From: Cynocephalus volans
Taxonomy: Eukaryota; Chordata; Mammalia; Dermoptera; Cynocephalidae
Reading direction: 5' to 3'
Assembly (NCBI RefSeq): GCF_027409185.1
Contig: NC_084461.1
Location: 189,926,501-189,990,500 of the forward strand
Length of the DNA: 64,000 nucleotides
In this document: positions 21,855 to 32,788 of the stretch, in pieces
How positions within the stretch are numbered: the first letter of the stretch is position 1
Layout of the letters: every line of letters starts with the position of its first letter
Notes under the pieces: generated by a model
What the model was told of the DNA's origin: nothing
Database searches by the model: none
The model's input: only the letters and a program-made list of their open reading frames with translations
Position numbers and translations under genes: made by a program

Positions 21855-22300
21855 ATTTGGCTGCTCTAATAAAGAGATCTAAAATGAAATAAAAGTTTAT
21901 TTCTTTTTCAGCAAAAGTCTGGGAAGGTAGTCCAGGATTGGTGTGATCATTTCCCAATCATTAAGGTCCCAAGCACCTTCAATTTGGTTGCTCTGCCATC
22001 CTCAACTCATGGTTATCATCTCATGGTCTAAAATGGCTGCTCTAATTCCTGCCATCACATCTGTATTCCAATAGGAAGGAGGGAAGGGGAAACAGAGGCA
22101 TGCTCTTCCCTTTAAAAGAACTACTCAAAAGTTACACACGTCACCTCTACTCGTATCTCATTGGCCAGAATTTCTTCTTATGGCCACAGTTAGCTGCAAG
22201 GGAAAGATAGTCTTTAGTTTGGATGGCTATGTGCCCAGTGAAAATTCAAGGAATCTATTACCATAGGAAGAAGGAAAGAATGGATATTGAGGGACAAGGC
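21855..22300. mobile_element. Old interspersed repeat, one of four related copies
   Basis: 'aaagtttatttctttttcag', 'ctcattggccagaatttctt', 'tagctgcaagggaaagata' and 'aagaatggatattgaggga' are shared, diverged, with 31500-32330, 34640-35050 and 50560-50985. Family not named. Confidence 0.5.
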
Positions 22301-22477
22301 CTATGTTCCCTTCTTCGTTTTCCCCTGGCAGACCAGAGCTTTATGAAGAATTATCAGTGAACAAATTAAAGACCAGACCTGTAGCATGGGAGTTAGAGGC
22401 ACTTTATAGTTTATAAATGACAGAAGAGTAGAGAGTAAAAGAGCACAGTTTTTGGAAGCCAACAGACTGGGGCTTTG

Positions 22478-22790
22478 TATTATTGAGGGTTCTGCAGAAA
22501 AACAACCAATTCTTGAGTCTGAAGGCTGGAAACTTGGGCTGAATTTCTATGTCACAGTCTGGAAGAAGAATTTTTTCTTCTTTGGGGGACCTCAGTCTTA
22601 GCTCTTAAGGCCTTCAGATGATTGGATGAGGCCCACCCACATTGTGGAGGGTAATCTGCTTTACTCTAAATCTACTGATTTAAGTATTGATCACATCTAA
22701 AAAAAAAAGCTTTACAGCAACATCTAGATTGGTGGTAGACCAACAACTGGGCACCATAGCCTTGCCAAGTGGACAGATAAAATGAACCAT
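22478..22790 (-). mobile_element. ERVL-type LTR (MLT2-like)
   Basis: 'gtattattgagggttctgca', 'gattggatgaggcccaccca', 'gagggtaatctgctttactc', 'ctactgatttaagtattgat' match the reverse complement of an MLT2-type LTR. The copy at 31595-32105 is a closer match to that family. Confidence 0.6.
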
Positions 22791-23272
22791 GACAGGCTTT
22801 AATACCAATTTTGCTGGTGACTGTGATTCTCTGTGATACATAATCCCACAGGTTTCCAGTGAGATGACCTGAGATGCTGTGGACAGTGCCCAGCACAGTG
22901 GTTGCTCAGCAGGTTCTGTCACTGGTCTACCTGTAGCCTCCCAGCACTCACCTGTACACATTGAAGGCTGCTCTCTGCCTGGGGACTTCCATCTGCCTCT
23001 GGGGGCCAGAGTTAATGTCCCTGGAAGCAGCTTTCAGGTGGATTAGATCTAGGGTGACCAGCCCTCCTGGTGTGCCCAAGGCTGTCTGAGTTTCAAGGTT
23101 GAAACTCTTGCATCCCAAGAAGAGTTTCAGTTATAGGCATCCCAGCTCAGGTGTGCATTCTACTTTGGCTCCCAGAATTCCCATGGTTACCTGTACCTCA
23201 GGCCAGCCAGAGGTGTGATAGAATTGGTACCCCCCCAAATCAGCCCTCAACACTGATAGGGAGTTGGTTAGT

Positions 23273-23697
23273 GTATTAGTTCATTTCTGTTGCTTACAAC
23301 AGAAAACTTGAAACTGGGTAATGTATAAACAAATGAAATTTATTTCTTACAGTTTTGGAGGCTGGGATGTCTATGGTCCAGGGGGCGCATCTGGTGAGGA
23401 CCTTGTTGTTGGTGGTGACTCTCCACAGCAACACAGGGTAACAAATGGCAAGAATGGCCTGAGCAAGAGAGCTAACCTCCTCACTTGCCCTCCTTTGAAA
23501 GCCATCAGAACCACATCCATTACTCCATGAATGGATCAATCCACTCACAAGAGCACAGTCCTCACAGTCTAATCACCTCTCAAAGGCCACAGCTTTCAAA
23601 TACCATAATTGGATCTACACCCTCTTAACACTGTTACAGTGGGGATTACGTTTCCAATATATGAACTTTTGGGGGACACATTCAACCCATAGCAGTT
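23273..23697. mobile_element. MaLR-type LTR (MST/MLT1-like)
   Basis: 'gtattagttcatttctgttg', 'gaaactgggtaatgtataaa', 'ttacagttttggaggctgg', 'ccatgaatggatcaatccac', 'gaacttttgggggacacat' are a MaLR LTR in order. It resembles 21433-21845. Confidence 0.7.
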
Positions 23698-23839
23698 AGT
23701 AGATATCCAGCTTACTTGCCCTTAGTTGGGATTTCTTTGAGACACCCAAAATGTGGTGCCTTTGAGGAGTATTATCATTTTTATGTAGCAACTGAGCAAA
23801 CCAAAGCGCAGGTGCCCGAGATGCCCTCAGTCATTACAC

Positions 23840-23980
23840 ACACCATTTCCTGGCTTCCTTCCTGCTCTGTCTCACTTCCTATCCCCTGCAGGTGCTTTCT
23901 GGGACCTCCCAAATAAACCACTTGCACTCGGGGCCTTACATCAATACCTGCTCCTGGAGGAACCAACCTCAGATAATACA
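23840..23980 (+). mobile_element. ERV-type LTR 3' fragment
   Basis: 'tttctgggacctcccaaata', 'aaccacttgcactcggggcc', 'ctgctcctggaggaacc' form the same LTR ending as at 14860-14945, with AATAAA inside 'caaataaacc'. Confidence 0.5.
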
Positions 23981-23994
23981 TTTGAACAATCATT

Positions 23995-24825
23995 ACGGTA
24001 GTCTGCCTTTATCCGTGGTTTCACTTTCCATGGTTTCAATTACCTGAGGTCAAATGTCCGAAATTATTAAAAAGAAAATTTCAGAAATAAATCATTCATA
24101 AGTTTTAAATTGCTCATCATTCTGAGTAGTGTGATGAACTCTTGTGCCATCCTGTTCCTCTCTACCGGGGACGTGAATCATCTCTTTGCCCAGTGTACCC
24201 ATGCTGTGCGGTCATCAACGTCACTTGCTCCTGACATCCAACCATCAGCATCACTGTGGCTTGATGATCCAGGGTCACCTGAAGCAGAGGATCCTCCTGA
24301 CATGTGGTGAGAAGGTCAATAGCAGCCTAACGCTATGTCACAACGCCTACGTCATTCACCTCTCATCACGTAGACATTGTGTCATCTAACACCATCACAA
24401 GAAGGGTGAGGACAGTACAGGAGGATATTGAGTGAGACTTGTCCAGTCAATATTGTTGCACAATATTCTACTTGGACTTGGACATTTGCCTCTTTTGAAT
24501 AAATAGTTTTTATATATAAATAATATTAAAATTTTGTAAAAAAAAAAAGGATATTGTGTGTGTGTGAGAAACAGAGAGAGACCACATTCACATAACTTTT
24601 ATTACAGTATATTATTATAATTGTTCTACTTTATTATTAGTGATTGTTTTTAATTTCTTGCTGTGCCTAATTTAGAAATTAAACTTTGTATACGTACATA
24701 GATATGTATGTATAGGAAGAAACAGTATGGATATTGTTCAGCACTATCCACAGTTTCAGGCATCCAATGGGGGTCTTGGAATGTGTCCCCTGCAGATGAG
24801 GGGGACCTGCTCTCTCTGTTCTCCA
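23995..24825. mobile_element. Tigger-type (pogo) DNA transposon, non-autonomous
   Basis: The left end 'gtctgcctttatccgtggtt' and 'tttccatggtttcaattacc' and the right end 'ctatccacagtttcaggcat' and 'gggggtcttggaatgtgtcc' are the inverted termini of a Tigger element. The interior ('ataaatcattcataagtttt', 'acattcacataacttttatt') follows Tigger sequence. An A run at 24539-24548 and TG repeats at 24555-24568 lie inside. The transposase is not intact. Confidence 0.75.
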
Positions 24826-26389
24826 CTTTTCTCTCCATTCCCTCCTTTGATCCCCACAGTAGTGCTGTGAGGGAGGTAAGCCATGGCTTATTATTGTTGG
24901 AAGGTGTGTTATCATTTTTATATAGCAACTGAGAAAACCAAAACTCTCAGACTCAGAGAGGCAAGAGGCTTCTACCAATTGAATAGGGAAAAAGGAGCAG
25001 CTGAGATTTGTGCCAAGGACTTCTAGCTCCATGTGTCACCCCCCACCCTCGTGTCATTACTAGACTCTTGCACAGTTAGCGGATTCTATTCATGTGGGCA
25101 TCACATGGTGCACTTAGGTGTCTGATAATGCTGAACCTCTCTTGTTGGATTTGCAACCGCTCTGAGTGGTGGTGGTTTGGGCTTTGCCACCTTATGACTT
25201 TATTTGTATCTGTACTTCCCCGTGAGCCGAGACACTGGAGGTAGAAAGTGTATAGATTGTTATCTCTCACCCCATCCCAGGAATCCATCAAGATATCAGG
25301 ATAAGAGTTTTCATCCCACACTGCTGAGAATCAGATATCTGAGTTTTCAAATAAGAAGCGCCTGCAAACGAGGCACAAAAGCCACAGGATAATCCCTTTT
25401 CTGATGGGCAATAAACAGTTATAAGCAGGGGTTTATTCAGAAATGAATAAAGCCCCAATCCACATTCTTGCTTAGGGGCTTTACTTCCTTGGTTTATTTT
25501 AAACATCACAAGAGGAAATCAGGACTGGCTTTTTAGTTTTGTCACAGCAGTCACAGACTAAAGAATTCTGAGCAGCAAGGTCCCCCGGGGCAGCTTCCAA
25601 ACCTGTAAAACAGTAGCAATCTCTCCCCAGCTCCAAAGGGATGACATTTGCAGAAGTGTCTTAGCCAAATCCCTCTTTCTTTCATCTCTGTCAAAGCTAA
25701 AACCACACTGGGCAGGTTTCCTGCATGGAAAGTTTGATTATTTGGTACCAGAACTTGCTACTTTCCTGCTAAAGGAAATAATTTTTTTTCCTGATTACTT
25801 ACCTCTAGAATTTTCTTATGAGGCACTGTGTTTTTTTTTTTTTTTTTTCCTGAGGGGCTGAGGTGACATTTTTATGTTTCTTAAATGTTCATAAAAGACC
25901 AAAAATGTTAGAGCAAGTGTTAGGGTCTGACTTGCCCGTGCTCAGAATGTGTTTGTGGTCAGGAACCACCATTAGTGGATCAGTTAGCACCAGAAGCTTT
26001 GCTTTCTATCGAGACAACATGTAGAATACAGGTATTATTGTCTCCATCTTGCATATGAGAAAAGTGAGGCTTAAGAGGCTTAAATGCCCTGTTCAATGTC
26101 CTTCAGCTGGTAAAAGGCAGAGCTGGGGTTTGAGCCCAGGTCAGCTTGATTCAAAATCCATTCTTTTTATTTTTGCTTTATTACTGTGAAGTGGGTGAAA
26201 ATTTCATTGGAAAGGTTTTTGGGGGAATCCTTGGCCCGTGGGAGCCCTTGGTTTTCAGATATATAAGCTCTGCTTATATCTGAAGAGTTAAGCTGTTGGT
26301 GCAGATATACATTGCTGTCTGCAAAATTGCATTCTTGAAAATCTTATATCTTCAGGATTGTATTAATCAGTGTTGGTGGTTGTATCAAT
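24826..26389. other. No gene seen; contains a MIR remnant and a poly-T run
   Basis: 18 T occur at about 25831-25848. A MIR-like segment ('gagaaaagtgaggcttaag', 'tggggtttgagcccaggtc') is at about 26050-26150. The remainder is unassigned. Confidence 0.5.
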
Positions 26390-27350
26390 CAGGATCCTAT
26401 CATGAAAATAGAAATGACACTGAGTTTTTAAAACAGAGAGAATTAAATGCAGGAAATGGTTAAACATATGATGATGAGAAAATCAGAGATCAGCAATAGC
26501 AGGAAGCTGCCACCATCCCTAGGTTGGTGGGACAAAGGAGGGGGTGTTGGTAGAATCCAGGAGCTGAGACCTCCTGGTGGAAGCTGGAGCCAGGGAAGGC
26601 CTGCCCAGCAGGTGCTGCAGCCATGGAGGAGATGCAACTCGGGCCAGCAAAGCTGCCTGTGGCTGAGAGAGAGGGAGAAATAGCCCCCTGTCTCCCTTCC
26701 TTGCACCCTCTGGTGTCTTTTTAAAAAAATTAAATTGATTTTTTCTTAATTGACACATGATAATTGTACATATTTATGGGGTACATTGTGATACTTGGGT
26801 ACATGTATACAGTGTGCAATGATCAGGGTAATTAACATACCCATCACCTCAAACGTTTGTCATTTCTTTGTGTCTGGAACATTCAAAATCCTCTTTATTA
26901 GCTATTTGAAATTATACTATAAATTGGTGTTAACAGTAGTCTCCCTACAGTGCTATAGAACACTGGAACTTATTCTTCCTATCTGGTGACAATTTTGTAG
27001 CCATTGACCACACTCTCCCTATTCCCCCTCCTCCTTATCCTTCCCAGATTCTAGTAACCGTGATTCTACTCTCTACTTCTGAGATCAACTTTTTTAGCCT
27101 CCACATACAAGTGAGGACATGTAGTATTTCTCTTTCTGTGCCTGGCTTATTTCACTCAATAAGTTCACTCATGTTGCTGCAAATGGCAAGATTTCGTCCG
27201 TCATTCTGGCTGAGTAGTATTCCATTGTCTCTACCAGAGCCTCCCACTGGCTGAACCAGCCTGAAGCCAGTTAGTAAGGGAGTCTGGGTAACCCGAGCAG
27301 AAGGGGAAGGATGGCTCTGAGGGCAAACGGGTCCAAGGCTGGCACAGATG
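26390..27350. mobile_element. Old LTR-like repeat split by a reverse L1 3' UTR
   Basis: The LTR-like outer repeat (26390-26715 and about 27231-27350) breaks at 'ccctctggtgtcttt' and resumes 'ctctaccagagcctcccac'. The inserted piece (26712-27230) reads 'gacacatgataattgtacat', 'ttatggggtacattgtgata', 'catgttgctgcaaatggcaa', the reverse complement of an L1MA/MB 3' UTR, with its A tail as T on the left. Only a short 'tgtct' is shared at the two junctions. Confidence 0.7.
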
Positions 27351-28459
27351 TCAATCGAACGTGCACGCATTACGTTCACTTTCCCACCCACTTGCCTTAC
27401 AACTTCAGCCAGGCTGTGTGTTCATTTCTTTTTTTCCCTTAATTACCATCAACACTTGAACACAAAGATTCTTGGCTGAGTCTACTCGTCAAAGCTGCCT
27501 TGGGCTTTCTCCCCAAGTCTCTTCTCTGCTTCTCTTCCCAGCAGGGTTAAACTCACAAATTAAACTGCAATTTTGGTGTGACTTTATTTGATTTTAAAAT
27601 TGGATTCTGGCCCCAGATAATAACTTTAGATGCCAATAAGAGTGGGACTGAGCCTTCATTTCAAATGCTACTTTATTTCCTTCTGTCGGCTGACAGGCGC
27701 TCTTTGGAGGAAACCTGAAGATGTGGGAGGAAATTGTGCAGGAGAAGGGCCCTTTTTCTGGGAGTAGTGAATTATTCAGGTGCTGTAATGGCTTGGAGAA
27801 TGCCAGGCCTGTCTCCCTCTTCGGACTCACTGTTGGCAACGCTAATGATGGCTGGAAAAAAGCCCTGCTCTGTGCTTATGTCGGGAGGGACAGCTTCGTG
27901 TTGCTGTGAGCTGTTCTTAGAGGCTGGGGTGGACAGAGAGAGGGCAGCTGGAAATAAAATGGCAATTTTAGGGAGGGAAGAAGAGGAGGAATGAAGGGAA
28001 AGGTAACTTTTCTGCCCCATTGGTGGTGGAACGCCCTCCGGCTAGCCTGGATTTTTTGGATTCCTCCTACATGGGATTCTCTAGTTCAGTAATGACTGCT
28101 ACCTGCAGTGAGATCTAGTTTTCTTTGATAGAACGTCTTAATGGGTTTATAAAAAGGTGTTTCCACTCTGGTGAAGAGCCCAGGAAGTTGAGCAACTGGA
28201 AAAAGAATTATGCCCAGCAAAGTAACCCCAGGGTTTTTAAAGGCTGATCTACCAAAGCCCTCTTGTGGAACAGGCCTTGCTTACAAGCGAGGAAAGGATA
28301 GGATCCAGCTCCTGTCCAGGGTAACAGTGAAAACAAAAACAAAACAAGCACACTGGGACTTCGTGCTGAGGGCGTGGTGATAACCGAAAGAATCTATTCT
28401 GACCACGTCAGTTAAATTATAGTGCCTTGGGAGATCTGGGATAAGTCAGTAGTCACGTC
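27351..28459. other. No gene seen
   Basis: Unassigned. Overlapping frames at 27594-28020 on both strands have no recognised domain. It could hold conserved non-coding sequence, which cannot be judged from one genome. Confidence 0.45.
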
Positions 28460-28842
28460 CACCTGTCCCAGAAAATGTTATCAGAAGACCATTTTACTTA
28501 GAAGCAGCCATAATGGCGCCAGAAAGCCATATAATAACCGAGAATACTTCTCATTACCCTTACCCTAGATCCCTGCATGTAGCATATAACCTAGTAACAA
28601 TCCCAAATCTATGTGTCATGTACAACCAATAGAAAGCTGATGAAGTAATTTGGCAGGGCTCCTCCTCTCTCCTTTGACCCTTACCTCTTCTGTGATTATA
28701 AAATGTTAAGCTCAGCTGGCCCTCGTTGGAGCACGTTTTCAGGGCAACTTGATCTACGTGTCTCCCCAGTTGCAATTCATATTGGCTCAGTTAATCCTTG
28801 CTATATGTATTTGGCCTCAGTTTCCTTTTTAGGTCAGCAATG
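28460..28842 (+). mobile_element. Possible solitary ERV1-type LTR
   Basis: It starts 'tgtcccagaaaatgttatc' and ends 'ttaggtcagca' (TG...CA). It contains an A/T-rich box 'tgattataaaatgttaag' followed by 'agctggccctcgttggagca', a layout typical of gammaretroviral-type LTR U3/R regions. No coding sequence, primer site or second LTR. No target duplication found; low confidence. Confidence 0.35.
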
Positions 28843-28879
28843 GGCTTTAGCATTACATAGGTGTGAAACTTATCATTTT

Positions 28880-29050
28880 CTCCCTGAAGGACCTTGCCCA
28901 GGTTGTTTGATCCCTGAGCCTCAGTTTCCTCTTCTGTGAAGTGGGAATGGAAACAATCCCCACCTCACAGAGTCCTGGTTTAAATGGTATATAGTTCAGG
29001 GCCTGGCACACAGCAAAGGAGTCATATTCAGCAGCCATTATTATTGTGAT
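28880..29050 (+). mobile_element. MIR SINE fragment
   Basis: 'gatccctgagcctcagtttc', 'ctgtgaagtgggaatgga', 'cagggcctggcacacagca' match MIR in + orientation. Confidence 0.75.
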
Positions 29051-29133
29051 TAAGTAAACAAGCCCTAGAACAAGTTTTTCTCTCCCGGTCACAAAGTCTG
29101 TACTTGGGTTTTCCCTAAGTCCAGAAGCCAGAA

Positions 29134-29200
29134 CCAGAAATCAGAAATACGCATGGGTGGTTCAATGGTAGAATTCTCGCCTGCCAGAAATCAGAAATAC
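29134..29200 (+). pseudogene. Retrotransposed 5' half of tRNA-Gly(GCC), tailless
   Basis: 29151-29185 reads as the first 35 nt of mammalian tRNA-Gly-GCC: 'gcatgggtggttc' then 'atggtagaattctcgcctgcc' without its last base, one mismatch by my alignment (A for G in the D loop). It stops exactly at the anticodon GCC; the 3' half, B box and CCA are missing and there is no A tail. The word 'ccagaaatcagaaatac' flanks it on both sides (29134-29150 and 29184-29200, the CC overlapping the tRNA end). Mammalian tailless retropseudogenes of this form are known, and the end point coincides with the anticodon-loop cut that makes 5' tRNA halves. Not a functional tRNA gene. Confidence 0.9.
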
Positions 29201-29204
29201 ACGA

Positions 29205-29939
29205 GCAGTTATGAGGGCAAGAGGAAATGATATTTGAAATTTGATCTCCTTGGAAATCTAGGGTTTTCGTTCTCTCTGTGCTTAATGCAGAGATAAAATA
29301 AATGCAACCATCATCAATAAAAGCAAAAAAAAATCAATGCTGTGGAGGGGTTTCTATCAGAAAAAACACCTTTATTCCTTTCTGTTTGGACTTTGCTGTT
29401 AAAATCTATAATGGTCTGGACGTAACCAGTTGTTTTCACCTGTTTTGCAGAAGAGGCTGGAAGTAGTGAAAAAACCTAGTGCAGGATTTAACAGCTTTTC
29501 AAAAAATAATAACTGGGTGCTGAGTGTGTCAGGCATTGTGCTCAGACTGAGGAGATGGAGGTGGGACACAGCATCGTCATGTCTCCTCCTCTATAACTCA
29601 TGGTCTACTTGGGAAAGCAGACCAGATAACAAAGAGTCACAATTCTGCAGACAGATTAGACAGGGTTCCCTAGCCCATGGTAAGGGGTCTGCATTCTGGG
29701 TGCTCTAATCTTCTTTTTGTCTTTGTCCTTTCTGTCTCCACCCTTGAGCTGCAAGCCATGCCACTTCTAGTTTTTTCCTTTTGCAAACATCAGAATGCCA
29801 ACTTAATCTCCATGGAGCAGCCTGGCTCCCCTGCAGCCTGGAACACACTCATCCTGGTGTCCCAACCTCTCCTAGATGACAGAGCTTTGCAAGAAGCTTT
29901 GCACATTAAGGCAAGAAGGTCCCTTGATGTGCCTGGCAT
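29205..29939. other. No gene seen
   Basis: Unassigned sequence. It includes a fragment of the old repeat family near 29520-29640 ('tcaggcattgtgctcagact', 'gtctacttgggaaagcagac'). No coding signal. Confidence 0.45.
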
Positions 29940-30660
29940 TCCTTCATTTACCACACTGTTAATGAGACCCTGCTGTGCCAGGGGCTTGGCATGCAAGGAC
30001 AAGGGAAAAACAGACATGGTCCTGCCCTCATGAAACTCACGGTCCCTTGGTGATGGAGAGATGGACAAAACCCAGTGTGGACAAACAAATATGTGGTGAT
30101 GAATGTGCTGAGTGTTGTGAAAGAAATAAGAAGAATAATACAGATGGATGGTGGGCAGGCCAGCTTTGGATGGGACTGTCAGGGAAGCCTGGCATAGGAC
30201 ATTCCATTTTTTTTTTCTGGCTGGTATAGGAATCGAACCCAGGACCTTGGTGTTAATCAGCATCACACTCTAACCAGCTGAGCTCACCAGCCAGCCCTTG
30301 GGATGGGACATTTCTGCCAAGATGAGCAGGACAATGGGAAACCAGGCATAGGAAGAGCAGGGGGAAGGGTGTTCCAGGTGGAGGGTATAGTATGTGCAAA
30401 GACCTGAGGTGGGAAATCAAGGAATAGGGAAAAAAGTGCTGTGGGGCTTTAGCGACATGGACAAGGGGAAGAGTGTGCAGGTTGCGTCTGGAGAGGGGGG
30501 CAGGGACAGATCATGTGGGGCCTCAAAGGTTTGGATATGATTTTTATGGCAAAGTTTTAGGTGCTTGAATAAAATGATCAGCTTTCGTTCCTGAAAGATC
30601 ACTGTGACTACAGGGTGAAAACATCGTCCTGCAGAGTTTAGGTGATTGGACAAAAGTGCT
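29940..30660 (+). mobile_element. Old interspersed repeat interrupted by a young SINE
   Basis: 'gagaccctgctgtgccaggg', 'tggtcctgccctcatgaaac', then after the SINE 'gtgttccaggtggagggta', 'gtgcaaagacctgaggtgg', 'tcatgtggggcctcaaagg' follow the family of 1361-1790. The SINE lies at 30207-30298. Confidence 0.6.
30207..30298 (-). mobile_element. tRNA-Ile-derived SINE (CYN-type), minus strand
   Basis: Read on the minus strand: 'agctcagctggttagagtg' (A box), 'gctgattaacaccaaggtcc' (anticodon arm of tRNA-Ile type), 'gggttcgattcc' (B box), then 'agccag' and an A tail. It is a short monomeric form. Possible diverged duplication: 'ggcataggacatt' (30191-30203) and 'gggatgggacatt' downstream (30300-30312). 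Confidence 0.88.
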
Positions 30661-30779
30661 TCTTTGTGATTAACAGCAGTGGCAGCAGCAATTCATTGGT
30701 TCACTCTGTGGATATTTGTTGAGCACTTACCATGTATGCGCCAGGCACTTACATGTTTCATTCACTTAGAATGTTTCAG

Positions 30780-30885
30780 TCATTTAGCAATTAGGGATAT
30801 TAGTACCACTTCCATTTTACAAACGAAGAAATTGAGTCCCAGAGAGGTCAAGTCAGCTGCCCAAGGTCACACAGCTTGCAGGTAG
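30780..30885 (+). mobile_element. MIR SINE fragment
   Basis: 'ccattttacaaacgaagaaa', 'ttgagtcccagagaggtcaa', 'ctgcccaaggtcacacagct' are a MIR 3' half. Confidence 0.8.
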
Positions 30886-31499
30886 CTTGGCCCTGTCATC
30901 TCTTCCTACCATTCCCATTTCTCTCCAGATGCTCTACAGTCCCCACCCTTCCCATCACATCTCTCCCCTTCCCCCAAGGATTTCATTTAAATGTTTCTTC
31001 TGATTACCCAAAGAAGACATCAGTCTTGTTAAGCCCCAATCACAAGACTCAGGATACACACAGCCTTCTTTTTGTTCTTAATGACTTTTACCTCTCACCC
31101 AGTTCAGTCCTGCACCATCACTTGCAGACAAAATGAAGATGAAGTGTGTTTCTTTTTTCCTTTCTTTCTTTCTTTCTTTTTTTTATGCTGAGTGTTTCCC
31201 TTTTTGCTTCAGAAAGTTTCAAAGAGGAAGGTAAAAATAAAATCATCTGACATCCTACCAACTAGAAACAACCAAAGCTAACATTAGGTAATCAGATAAA
31301 AGCAACTCTTTAAAAATGCAAACCTGATTATGCTTCTCTCCTAATTAAAACTTTTAAAGAATGGCTCCCATTACCCTTAGGATAAATACTGACATTCTCA
31401 GTATGGCTAGCAAAGCTTTAGGAACTTTAGACCTTGATACTTTGTAACACTCTGTCTCATTCATTCTGCCCTTTGGTTCCACAAAGCCTGTTTGGATTA
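30886..31499. other. No gene seen; pyrimidine-rich tract
   Basis: A CTTT-type microsatellite ('ttcctttctttctttctttc') lies at about 31158-31190. The rest is unassigned. Confidence 0.55.
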
Positions 31500-32330
31500 G
31501 TTAGGACAAGGCCAGCTGCTATAACAAATAAACCAGTAAGTTTCAGTGACTTAAGACATTAGTTTATTTCTCTCTTGTTCAGGCAAATGCAGGTTGTATT
31601 AGTGAGGGTTCTTCATAGAAACAGAACTGATGGGATATATAGAGAGATATATAAGAGAGAAATTTATTATGGCAATTGGTTCACATGCTTATGGAGGCTG
31701 AGAAGTTCCACAGTATACAATTTGCAAGCTGGAAAACCAGGGAAGCTGGTGGTTTTAATCCGAATATGAAGGCCTGAGAACGTAGGGTGCTGCTGGTATA
31801 AGTCCTGGAGTATAGAGTCCTGAGTACCTGGAGTTTTGATGTTTGAGGGCAGGAGAAGATGGATATCCCCGTTCCAGAAGAGAGGGTGAATTTGCCTTTC
31901 CTCCTCTTTTTTTTTTAGCTCTCAACGGATTGGATGGTGCCTACCCACCGTAGTGAGGGCAATCTTCTTTACTCAGTCTACTGATTGAAATGCTAATCTT
32001 TTTTGAAAACACCCTTACAGACAGACACATCCAGAAATCATGTTTTACCAGCTCTCTGGCTATCCCTTGGCCCAGTCAAGTTGACACATAAAATTAAGTA
32101 CCTGGTCAATGGGCACCTTTCTTCCATGGGAAGATTCAGGGACCCAGGCTCCTTCTGTCTTGTGACTCCACCATCCCTTAGAACCTTGGAGAGCTTCCAG
32201 CCAGCAGCAGAGATTATGGGGGAAACACACATGCGTTCACTGCCTTGACCTGGAAGTGACATAGCACTTCTACACACATGCATTGGCAAGAATTAGTCAC
32301 ATGGACATGCCTTCCCAGGGCAACAGAACA
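31500..32330. mobile_element. Old repeat interrupted by an MLT2-type LTR
   Basis: The outer repeat begins 'aaggccagctgctataacaa' and 'gtttcagtgacttaagacat' (31507-31560) and resumes after 32105 with 'agggacccaggctccttctg' and 'agtcacatggacatgcc' (32138-32310), matching the family of 21855, 34640 and 50560. The insert is the LTR at 31595-32105. Confidence 0.6.
31595..32105 (-). mobile_element. MLT2-type LTR (ERVL), reverse orientation
   Basis: On + it reads 'gtattagtgagggttcttca', 'atggaggctgagaagttcca', 'gcctgagaacgtagggtgct', 'ctcaacggattggatggtgc', 'caagttgacacataaaatta', the exact reverse order of an MLT2 LTR. Solo LTR with no gag/pol sequence. Confidence 0.85.
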
Positions 32331-32709
32331 CTTTGGAAGGGGGGAGCACGGATTTTGGTGAATAGTAACTGCCTCTGCTATGTGTTCTTTTCTGTCCAAG
32401 AGTCTTTTCACATGCTACACCACCTGTCTGAATTGCTGGTCTCCCGTCCTTACCTGGCTAGCTCCTATTTGTCCTTCAAGTCTCGTCTTAAGCCTTATTC
32501 CTTCTAAGTAGGTTCAGACTCCATAGAAACCTGCAAATCTCGTTGGTAACACTTTGCATGTATGTAATTAATTTTTTGGTAGAATTATTTACTTCTGTCT
32601 TCCTTGCTAGTCTGTAATTACCATGAGAGATATTTTATCTGTCTTATTCAGTTCTGTATCCTCAGAGCCCAGCCACATGCCCTGGATATAGTAGATGCTC
32701 AGTAAATAT
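32331..32709. other. No gene seen; L2-like end
   Basis: 'cttgctagtctgtaattacc', 'gtatcctcagagcccagcca' and 'agatgctcagtaaatatg' at 32600-32710 resemble the 3' end of an L2 LINE in + orientation. Confidence 0.55.
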
Positions 32710-32788
32710 GAGAAATCTTAAAAAAGGTCATGGAAAGATTTGTATTATCTTTCAATTCAATTTTTCCACAATTTTTTGAAATACTCTT
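32710..32788. mobile_element. Palindromic MITE (mariner-like), second copy
   Basis: 'ggtcatggaaagatttgtat', 'tatctttcaattcaattttt' and 'aattttttgaaatactctta' form an imperfect palindrome and match the element at 16971-17036 through 'catggaaagatt.gtattatcttt'. Confidence 0.55.

Noticed and set aside
28460..28842. Part of an endogenous retrovirus with coding genes
   Set aside because: Only an LTR-like stretch is seen; no gag, pol or env similarity in the surrounding sequence.
29151..29185. Functional tRNA-Gly gene
   Set aside because: Only the 5' half is present; the T arm, B box and acceptor 3' strand are absent.
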